A DNA stretch of 33,344 bases. Source: Bacillota bacterium. GTDB lineage: Bacteria; Bacillota; Clostridia; Lachnospirales; Lachnospiraceae. Both the position numbers and the translations under genes were made by a program. Every line of letters starts with the position of its first letter. The stretch's first letter is position 1. Below the pieces are notes generated by a model. The model searched no databases. It was not told where the DNA came from and saw only the letters and a program-made list of their open reading frames with translations. Below are positions 25,379 to 31,983 of the stretch, in pieces. The stretch covers positions 1 to 33,344 of the forward strand of contig JAEWHR010000246.1 in assembly GCA_023387655.1 (NCBI GenBank), read 5' to 3'.

Positions 25379-25550
25379 GTTTGATTACACTCATTATTTT
25401 AATAAATTTATTGTTTGATTTCACTCATTATTTTATAAAATTTATACTTTAAATTTACTCATTATCTTTAAGTTTTTATCTTGATTCCACTCATTACCTT
25501 AAAGAATTTAATTCGATTTCACTTATTATTTTAAATTTTATAGTTTGCTA
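25379..25550. repeat. Five-copy degenerate tandem repeat, 32-34 bp period
   Basis: The unit is roughly TTGATTTCACTCATTATTTT plus an AT-rich remainder. The CACTCATT-like core starts at 25388, 25422, 25456, 25488 and 25520. It fills the gap between the sodA terminator and the terminator of the PPIase lipoprotein gene and contains no gene. Confidence 0.75.
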
Positions 25551-25560
25551 TCTCCTATTA

Positions 25561-25602
25561 AAAACAAAAAGAGTATCCTAAAGTCAAATCGCTTTAAGAT
25601 AC
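25561..25602 (-). terminator. Terminator of the PPIase lipoprotein gene
   Basis: GTATC-c-TAAAG (25573-25583) pairs with CTTTA-a-GATAC (25592-25602) with one mismatch and an 8-nt loop. The minus strand continues TCTTTTTGTTTT. It lies about 80 bp past the stop codon. Confidence 0.7.
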
Positions 25603-25681
25603 CCCTTAGATTTTCTTAATTCCAATTGAGTTGCTTATAATACATAAGCTCTCAAATTATTCTATTGCATAAGACCTCTAC

Positions 25682-26716
25682 TTATTTTACTACAGCAGAC
25701 TCAAGGATCAAATTAAGTGCTTTTTCTCTTAATAAGGCAGTCTTAACATTTTCCTTACCTTCATATGCTGTTTCAAACGCTTCAACGGATTCAAATTCAC
25801 CTTGCTCTGCATATTCTGTAACTTTTTCTGTGTATTCTTCGTCAGAAATTTCTAATTTTTCAGCCTTTATAACTTCATCTAACATTAGTCTTTGTTTTAC
25901 ATTAAACTCAGCCGCCGTTTTAAGTTCTGTATTAAACTGTTCCTCTGTCATACCATAGATGTAAAGAAGAAAAGTTTGTAAATCAACACCAAACTGGGAA
26001 GCCTGGCTTGTATAATAAGCCCTCATCTCTTCCTCTTCTTTATCAAACGCTTCCTGCTCTAAGTTCTTAAAGGTGCAGTTATCAATCGCTGTTTGAACAA
26101 TATCAATATCCTTTTGTGTCTGCGCTTGTTGTTCTGCATTCTGAGTTAATGTTGTTTTAATATAGTCCTTATAAGCATCTATAGTCTCATAGTCTGTATT
26201 CGCTTTCACTACTTCATCCGTTAGTGGCTCTTTTGTTCCATCTGTGAGATAATTAATAGTAACCGTAAATACTGCTTCTTTTCCAGCTAAATCAGGATTG
26301 TTGGTGTAAGGATCAGGGAATGTTGCAGGTACATCAACCGTTTCGCCAACATTCTTACCAATTAAACCAGTTTCGAATCCATCAATGAAGCTATTGGATC
26401 CAATCTTTAGATTATATCCTTCATCTTCTCCTCCTTGGAATTTCTCACCGTCAATTTTACCAACATAATCGATATTTACGGTATCTCCGTCACGTACATC
26501 GGTTCTATCTGTAATTTTAACATCGTTACCTTTTTGATTATTAAAATTATCTAATTGTTGCTGTATATCTTCTTCCGTAATCTCAACAGGTTCTACTGTA
26601 ACTTCAATTCCTTTATATTGTCCTAATGCTACATCGACACCGCTTTTTTTGCCACACGCTGCCACTGATAACATAAGGCACCCGCAAAGCCCAAGTAATA
26701 ATGCTTTTTTCTTCAT
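25682..26716 (-). CDS. Trigger-factor-like peptidyl-prolyl isomerase lipoprotein
   Basis: The protein is 344 aa from the ATG at 26716. It has a lipoprotein signal: MKKK, a hydrophobic core, and VAAC with acylated Cys21. An FKBP-type isomerase domain follows (about 70-170), with DTVNIDYVGKIDGEKF, IDGFETGLIGKNVGE and a VTINYL end. The C-terminal 170 residues are helical and resemble the trigger-factor C domain (EEFNTELK-like and LMLDEVIKAEKLEISDEEY segments). The sum is a secreted, membrane-anchored relative of trigger factor, probably helping exported proteins fold outside the membrane. Ribosome-binding residues of true trigger factor are absent. The start was chosen for the GAGAGGG site 6 nt upstream and the proper signal peptide; a longer frame extends 15 codons further. 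Confidence 0.9.
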   Translation of the reverse strand: MKKKALLLGLCGCLMLSVAACGKKSGVDVALGQYKGIEVTVEPVEITEEDIQQQLDNFNNQKGNDVKITDRTDVRDGDTVNIDYVGKIDGEKFQGGEDEGYNLKIGSNSFIDGFETGLIGKNVGETVDVPATFPDPYTNNPDLAGKEAVFTVTINYLTDGTKEPLTDEVVKANTDYETIDAYKDYIKTTLTQNAEQQAQTQKDIDIVQTAIDNCTFKNLEQEAFDKEEEEMRAYYTSQASQFGVDLQTFLLYIYGMTEEQFNTELKTAAEFNVKQRLMLDEVIKAEKLEISDEEYTEKVTEYAEQGEFESVEAFETAYEGKENVKTALLREKALNLILESAVVK

Positions 26717-26890
26717 TTTAAACCCTCTCTTGTCTATTCTGTCTTCATCAAACTTATGCAAACTATCTCATAGGATATTTCTTTGCATACCTGCCCTTGG
26801 CCAAGCAAATAGTACTAGTTTGGCTAATTTACGACATACTGTTTCTATTCTATGAAACAGCTTGTATTTCTATTTATATCACACTTTTTT

Positions 26891-26947
26891 ACAAAAAGAA
26901 AGCCTTTCCAATAAGTTCACAGAAATTTTAAACTTTTTGAAAAGGCT
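26891..26947 (-). terminator. Terminator of the GH105 gene
   Basis: AGCCTTTCCAATAAGTT (26901-26917) pairs with 26931-26947 with two mismatches. The minus strand then reads TTCTTTTTGT. It lies 44 bp past the GH105 stop. Confidence 0.85.
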
Positions 26948-26990
26948 CTCTTATTGATATCATTTTTTATTTTTTATATAACATATCCTC

Positions 26991-28118
26991 TTATTTCTGT
27001 AGACGAAGTAGCTCTGTGTATGCTAATAAAAATGGTCCTACTCCCTTAGCATCGTCCTTTACAATAGGCTCAGACATGTAATAATCATAAGTTCCATCAC
27101 GCATCTGCTTTCCTCCAAGACCAGCTACAAGACAGATTCCACCAAGGCTCATCTTACCTTCTTCTGTATGAAGATACTTCTCACAGATTCCATCCATTGC
27201 CTTCTTAGCATTCTCACGATAACTCTCTGGTAAAAATCCAAGACGTACACCCTTTAGTAATGCGTAAGCCATGATAGAACTTCCACTTGTCTCAAGGTAG
27301 TTACGTTCACGTCCACCCATATCAGGAATCTGATACCACATACCACTTTCATCCTGATACTTTAAGATTGCTTCCATATATTCAATGAAGATTTGCTTTA
27401 ATCTCTCATATTCTTTCTCATAACCAGTTGGTTCACATTTATCTAACGTATCTAAAAGAGCCATTGCATACCAACCAAGTGCTCTTAACCAAAAATGCTT
27501 GGATAATCCTGTCTCTTTATCACACCAGAACATCTCTCTGGAAGAGTCGAACGCATGATAATATAAACCAGTCTTCTTATCTCTTAATAACTCATATACA
27601 TTAAAGAATTGATGGAAGATATCCTCATAATTCTTTTTGTTATTAAAACGAGTCTCATATTCCATATAAAATGGCTGACCCATGTATAAGCCATCCAACC
27701 ATACCTGTTGAGGATAGATCAGTTTATGCCAGAAGTTTCCTTCTCTTGTTCTTGGCTGAGTTTTTACCTGCTTGTAGATGATATCAATTGCTTTTCGATA
27801 CTTTTCTTTTCCTGTCAAATCATAAAGTTCAAATAAAGTTTTACCTGCATTCACGTCATCAATGTTGAACTTTTCCACATGATATCCGGAAATATTACCA
27901 TCCTCATCCACACGATAATCGATAAACTCATCTGCAAATTTAAGATATTTCTCTTCCTTTGTTATTGCGTACATCTCAAGAACAGCCTTAATCATACAGC
28001 CGTCAATGTAGTTCCATTCTGATTTTTCTCCGCTCTTGATTTTTTCTATGTTCCACATCGGTACTTCCGGTGTACTCTTATCAAGCAACTCATTGATGTA
28101 CTTTACAATCATATCCAT
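26991..28118 (-). CDS. GH105 unsaturated rhamnogalacturonyl/glucuronyl hydrolase
   Basis: The protein (375 aa) matches YteR/YesR-type family 105 hydrolases. It forms an (alpha/alpha)6 barrel with catalytic Asp142 in QQVWLDGLYMGQPF (YteR Asp143 equivalent), KHFWLRALGWYAMAL, and the C-terminal LETSGSSIMAYALLKG. Such enzymes hydrate the 4,5-double bond of unsaturated uronyl sugars left by polysaccharide lyases, usually from rhamnogalacturonan. There is no signal peptide, so it works in the cytoplasm on imported lyase products. It is monocistronic, with AGGAGG 7-8 nt before ATG, its own terminator, and a promoter bearing a cre-like sequence. No lyase or transporter for pectin lies beside it. Confidence 0.93.
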   Translation of the reverse strand: MDMIVKYINELLDKSTPEVPMWNIEKIKSGEKSEWNYIDGCMIKAVLEMYAITKEEKYLKFADEFIDYRVDEDGNISGYHVEKFNIDDVNAGKTLFELYDLTGKEKYRKAIDIIYKQVKTQPRTREGNFWHKLIYPQQVWLDGLYMGQPFYMEYETRFNNKKNYEDIFHQFFNVYELLRDKKTGLYYHAFDSSREMFWCDKETGLSKHFWLRALGWYAMALLDTLDKCEPTGYEKEYERLKQIFIEYMEAILKYQDESGMWYQIPDMGGRERNYLETSGSSIMAYALLKGVRLGFLPESYRENAKKAMDGICEKYLHTEEGKMSLGGICLVAGLGGKQMRDGTYDYYMSEPIVKDDAKGVGPFLLAYTELLRLQK

Positions 28119-28217
28119 GGTCTAATCCTCCTAGTATTCTTGGTAACTCATATTGTTACGCTGCTATATTGTGGCATATCCTTAAAAAATCAATTACAAT
28201 GATACGCATGATAACTT

Positions 28218-28247
28218 ATTATAGCATATGAAAGCACTTACATTCAA
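28218..28247 (-). promoter_or_regulatory. GH105 promoter with an embedded cre-like site
   Basis: On the minus strand TTGAAT (28242-28247) and TATAAT (28218-28223) are spaced 18 bp. The spacer carries TGTAAGTGCTTTCA (28229-28242), which matches the cre consensus except for T in place of the central C. A regulator bound there would block the polymerase, so carbon catabolite repression is a fair prediction. Confidence 0.6.
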
Positions 28248-28293
28248 CCAACTAATTTTCATTCTTATGATTATATACTGATTTTTTGCCACC

Positions 28294-28998
28294 TTAGATT
28301 TCTTCCATATACATTACACCCTCCACTGTACTTAATAGCTCTATAAGTTCAATATGAGTACATCGTTTCGGAATCTGCAATGTAAGCGTTAATACATGTC
28401 TAGCTTCGCTTGCCACACCATAATCAGAAAATGCTTTGCTTCTTGATAGTTCAACATCACTTACTTTTAAGTTCTGCTCTTTTGCAAATCTCATAAAATT
28501 CCCTACAGCACTCATTTGTGATATTTCAATATAGAGATTTATAATCTTTGCTGAGGAAGTCATGCGCTCATCAATTCGGTGTAATACTGACATTACGATG
28601 AATATCAAAATACAACCAATAATAGCACCTGGATAAAAGCCAATACCGATAGAAAGACCAATACAAGCTGCTGCCCATAGGCCTGCTGCTGTTGTTAGTC
28701 CCTTTACTCGATTTTTTCCGGTCACAATAATAGTCCCTGCACCAAGAAAACCGATACCACTGATAACCTGCGCACCCATGCGCGCAGGATCAGTGGTAGG
28801 ATACTGTTTATAGATATATTGATTCGTAATCATCACTAGTGTTGCCCCTATGCAAACTAGCATATAAGTTCTAAAACCTGCCGGGCGTTTTTTGCGTCCT
28901 CGTTCAATCCCAAGGATCCCACCACACACTAATGCTAATAGTAGTCGGATAACAGTAGATACTAGATTTACTTCTGTCAATAACTCCGGCATAGTCAT
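28294..28998 (-). CDS. mgtC: MgtC/SapB family membrane protein
   Basis: The protein (234 aa) has the MgtC signature. The first span ends in LALVCGGILGIERGRKKRPAG, followed by RTYMLVCIGATLVM, then MGAQVISGIGFLGAGTII and KGLTTAAGLWAAACIGLSIG. After a last span near residue 140 comes a cytoplasmic ACT-like C-terminal domain (about 150-234). MgtC proteins are implicated in growth at low magnesium and in restraining the F1Fo ATP synthase in pathogens; in gut or soil clostridia the role is unclear. It starts 18 nt after the MCP gene, and its AGGAGG overlaps just past the MCP stop, so the two are co-transcribed. No magnesium riboswitch was seen. Confidence 0.92.
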   Translation of the reverse strand: MTMPELLTEVNLVSTVIRLLLALVCGGILGIERGRKKRPAGFRTYMLVCIGATLVMITNQYIYKQYPTTDPARMGAQVISGIGFLGAGTIIVTGKNRVKGLTTAAGLWAAACIGLSIGIGFYPGAIIGCILIFIVMSVLHRIDERMTSSAKIINLYIEISQMSAVGNFMRFAKEQNLKVSDVELSRSKAFSDYGVASEARHVLTLTLQIPKRCTHIELIELLSTVEGVMYMEEI

Positions 28999-29016
28999 GG
29001 TTGTTACCTCCTAAAC

Positions 29017-31335
29017 TTATATACGAAATTGATTCAATGCTTCATTTAATTCTTTTGCATCCGCCTCTAAATGCAAGGTTGCCTCTCTTAACTTCGATAC
29101 CGTTTCTACTTGTCGATTTGCCGCATTATCAACTTCTTCCGAGGATGCAGCTGTCTCTTCTGATACCGCAGATATACTCTCTATTGCATTTAGCGTAGTA
29201 TTTTCAGCGACCTTAATTCCTGAAATACCACTGGTAATATCCATAAGTTCGTTTGCTATCATACTAACCGATGAATCAATCTTTTGGAATAATTCTATTG
29301 TATCTAACAAAGCACTTCCCTGTGACTTCACAATATTATCTGACTTTAAAACAGTGGATACTGTGGTTTTTGTTTTACCTTGAATACTATTAATAATAGC
29401 TGCAATTTCACCAGATGCCCTAACCGATTGTTCTGCAAGTTTTCTTATCTCATCTGCAACGACTGCGAATCCACGACCAGCATCCCCTGCTCTAGCAGCT
29501 TCAATCGATGCATTCAAAGATAATAGATTCGTCTGCTCTGCAATATCATTAATAACACCAATAATTTTACCGATGGACCCGCTCTCTGCCTCTAACGATT
29601 CAATTTCACCAATAATATTTTGGGTTATCTTTGTTGTTTCTTCTGATTTGTCTCGCAATATATCAATAGAAACTAATCCTTGCTGTACGACAGATTTAGA
29701 ATCCTCTGTCAGTTTTTCAATGGTAGTGACATTATCGGATACTTGATTCACTCTTGTTGTTAATTCATCTGACTGACGGAGACATTTTTCAGAGTCTTCT
29801 GCTTGTTGCACAATGCCTTGACGAATTTCTTCAATTGAGGTGGATATATTTTGAGTCGCTACTAAAAGCTGTTTTGAGGATTCCGAAACTTCATTGGTAG
29901 AAGATGATATGGTATCCTTTACTTTCAGTGCTTTGTCAATAAGCCCTTTTACATTAGAAATCATGTGATTCGCACTGTCGGATAGCAAACCAAATTCGTC
30001 TTTTCTATTACTATTAACAGTTACAGTTAAGTCCCCTTCCGAAGCCTTCTTTAGCACAACTATAATTTTATTAATAGCGCCTCCCATATCAGTTGACATA
30101 ACGACAGCAATGACTACTGCACTGATTACGGCAATAATAACAAAGATTACTGTTGATGTTCTAATGGCATTTGCCTGTGATATTAAATAGGAATACGGAA
30201 CTAACCCACATACGGTAATCCCAGATTTTGCAGCTTTGGAATATAAAAATAGATGCTTCTCTCCATTAAAATCCACATAATCAGTTCCACTTAACTCTGA
30301 GCTTGCTACCGCATCGGCATAAAACGCTTGATTAACAATACTAACGCTCTCATCTCCATCACTATGGACCTCATAACCATCTTTTGAGATAGCTACAAAA
30401 GTAGAATCTTGTGAGATTTCAAGCTCTGATAGCTTATTTTGAAATAATTCTAATCGAATGTCTGCCACCATGTAACCGATTTGTTTGAACCCATTTCCAA
30501 AAAAAGCAGAAGATACCGAAAATGCATATGGGATAGCAGCTCTACTACTATCCTGCACAAAATGTTCATCAACAAACAAGTGCTTACCAGACCAAGAATA
30601 TGCTCCTCGCTCTTTTTCATCTCTTATTCCTTCTTCCGTAGCAAGGTAAGCATCCACCAGCTCTTCTCCGCTTAAATCCAACGTTCCATTGGTACATAGG
30701 TTATTACCGCGTTTGCAAAATAAGTAGAAGTTTGCAAGCACATTATCTGAATACGTCGTTGTATCAAGATAAATTTCAAGATTCTTAAACGTAGTCATCT
30801 CTGCAATTTGGTCATTTTTATATGTACCTGAGTAATAATTCTTTAAATTCTCATACCCTTTCAGCTGATTGAGACGTAACTCTACCGTTTCCATCGCTAG
30901 CTCAAAGTAATTTGTTGTTGTCTTAAGAGCCTGGAATGTAGACTCTTCATAGCTTTTTAGCATCGCGTCTGATGTTTTATTATATGATGTGATTCCTAAA
31001 ATGATTATAAAGGCAATTGGTACCATAAAAGCCATAGATAACCTAAGCCGTATGCCAAAAATTCTTTGTTTATCCCTTAGTTTTGGTAACTTACCTTGTC
31101 TTTTTAATTCTTTGTTTTGTTTCTTATTATTGCTTTGATTTTTTCCTATGCTTTGATTTATTTCATTGTTTTGATTTATTTCATTGTTTGGATTTAATTC
31201 ATTATTCTGTTTTAACCCCTTCTTTTTCATTCTCACCTTTTTTAGTTCTAAACTCTTTTCATTCTTCTTAGACTCTGTCTTCCTTCTCGAAAGCTTAACC
31301 TTCTTCTCATCTTGATTGTTCTTTTCTTTTCTCAA
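29017..31335 (-). CDS. Methyl-accepting chemotaxis protein with long Lys/Asn-rich N-terminus
   Basis: The protein is about 772 aa. A basic, low-complexity cytoplasmic segment of about 100 residues precedes the first span (SMAFMVPIAFIIILGITS). An extracytoplasmic dCache-like sensor (about 120-395) follows, then a second span (IFVIIAVISAVVIAVVM), HAMP, and a signalling hairpin with the conserved EQTNLLSLNASIEAARAGD and GFAVVADEIRKLAEQS. It should relay ligand binding to CheA/CheW. I favour a TTG start at 31333-31335 because AAGGTGG stands 5 nt upstream; a GTG at 31344 lies inside that ribosome site. Most MCPs have only a few residues before the first span, so the 100-residue tail is unusual. 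It is co-transcribed with mgtC. No CheW-binding pentapeptide for CheR was noted at the C-terminus. Confidence 0.93.
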   Translation of the reverse strand: MRKEKNNQDEKKVKLSRRKTESKKNEKSLELKKVRMKKKGLKQNNELNPNNEINQNNEINQSIGKNQSNNKKQNKELKRQGKLPKLRDKQRIFGIRLRLSMAFMVPIAFIIILGITSYNKTSDAMLKSYEESTFQALKTTTNYFELAMETVELRLNQLKGYENLKNYYSGTYKNDQIAEMTTFKNLEIYLDTTTYSDNVLANFYLFCKRGNNLCTNGTLDLSGEELVDAYLATEEGIRDEKERGAYSWSGKHLFVDEHFVQDSSRAAIPYAFSVSSAFFGNGFKQIGYMVADIRLELFQNKLSELEISQDSTFVAISKDGYEVHSDGDESVSIVNQAFYADAVASSELSGTDYVDFNGEKHLFLYSKAAKSGITVCGLVPYSYLISQANAIRTSTVIFVIIAVISAVVIAVVMSTDMGGAINKIIVVLKKASEGDLTVTVNSNRKDEFGLLSDSANHMISNVKGLIDKALKVKDTISSSTNEVSESSKQLLVATQNISTSIEEIRQGIVQQAEDSEKCLRQSDELTTRVNQVSDNVTTIEKLTEDSKSVVQQGLVSIDILRDKSEETTKITQNIIGEIESLEAESGSIGKIIGVINDIAEQTNLLSLNASIEAARAGDAGRGFAVVADEIRKLAEQSVRASGEIAAIINSIQGKTKTTVSTVLKSDNIVKSQGSALLDTIELFQKIDSSVSMIANELMDITSGISGIKVAENTTLNAIESISAVSEETAASSEEVDNAANRQVETVSKLREATLHLEADAKELNEALNQFRI
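31105..31212 (-). repeat. Coding 18-bp tandem repeat in the MCP gene
   Basis: The DNA repeats with an 18-bp period and encodes about six hexapeptides of the pattern K/N-Q-N-N-E-I/L (for example NPNNEI, NQNNEI, NQSNNK, KQNKEL). The period is a multiple of three, so copy-number change would keep the frame. Confidence 0.75.
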
Positions 31336-31375
31336 TCCTACCACCTTCTATCCCAAGTATTTGATTTGAACAATT

Positions 31376-31400
31376 TTCACGGCAACTTGTACAATGTTTA
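31376..31400 (-). promoter_or_regulatory. Possible flagellar sigma (SigD/sigma-28) promoter of the MCP gene
   Basis: On the minus strand TAAA (31397-31400) and GCCGTGAA (31376-31383) are separated by 13 bp. The SigD pattern is TAAA, about 15 bp, GCCGATAA; spacing and the -10 are imperfect. Chemotaxis genes are common SigD targets. Confidence 0.35.
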
Positions 31401-31479
31401 GCAAACCTCCATACCGCAAAAATCACTATGATCTATATAACCCTTCTAGTTTCTACACAGATGTCTTACTCCTAGTTCT

Positions 31480-31548
31480 ATTATACATAAATTGCTCCAC
31501 GATACAACTTAATTCAGCAATATTCGACAAATTGTATATCATGTCGAA
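31480..31548 (-). promoter_or_regulatory. Candidate sigma-A promoter with two perfect Spo0A boxes
   Basis: On the minus strand a -35 TTGTAT (31502-31507) and -10 TATAAT (31480-31485) are 16 bp apart. Fifteen bp upstream of the -35 lie two inverted 0A boxes: TTCGACA (31523-31529, the complement of TGTCGAA) and TGTCGAA (31542-31548), with 12 bp between them. Both match the Spo0A recognition core exactly. Confidence 0.55.
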
Positions 31549-31637
31549 ACACTTTTATTGCCTTTTTTCCTAAAAAAGTGTGCTTCTATCGTTTTTTATT
31601 ATATTAATATATCATATGGATACATGGAGTTTCTTAA

Positions 31638-31873
31638 CTTGTACGTTTCTTTCATACTACTTGTACATTTCATTTTATATCGCTTGTATATTTCATTTCA
31701 TATGGCTTGTATACTTTATTTCATATCCCTTGTACGTTTCATATAATTTTGCCTGTATACTTTGTTTTATATAGCTTGTATGCTTTTTATATTGCTTGTA
31801 TGTTCATTTCACATTCCTGGTATGTTCATTTTATATTACTTAGATTTTCATTATATATCCCTTGTATTTTCTT
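31638..31873. repeat. Eleven-copy degenerate 22-23 bp tandem repeat
   Basis: The unit is about CTTGTATGTTTCATTTTATA plus 2-3 bases. CTTGTA-like starts fall at 31638, 31660, 31683, 31706, 31729, 31752, 31775, 31795, 31816, 31839 and 31861. The last copy overlaps the -35 of the isomerase promoter. It is the main content of the 31345-31983 gap; no gene is seen in it. Confidence 0.85.
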
Positions 31874-31900
31874 GACATTTTAACTACTTAATCTTATAAT
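31872..31900 (+). promoter_or_regulatory. Consensus sigma-A promoter of the isomerase gene
   Basis: Perfect TTGACA (31872-31877) and perfect TATAAT (31895-31900) are spaced exactly 17 bp. The leader to the ATG at 31984 would be about 77 nt. The -35 overlaps the final copy of the tandem repeat. Confidence 0.9.
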
Positions 31901-31983
31901 ACATATATAGTTTTATGACTAAACTAATTATTCCAACAAGCAACTTACAACACGTATCACTAAGAAAGGTTTGGTATTTTCGA

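Noticed and set aside
25379..25550. CRISPR array
   Set aside because: Similarity extends over the whole 32-34 bp unit with no unique spacers, and repeats are degenerate; it is a tandem repeat.
31345..31450. Cyclic-di-GMP (GEMM) riboswitch upstream of the MCP gene
   Set aside because: The conserved CGCAAAGC and GGGCAAACC-type elements are not present on the minus strand.
31558..31774. Plus-strand frames rich in Phe, Tyr and Ile
   Set aside because: They read through the degenerate tandem repeat array; the periodic sequence explains the open frame.
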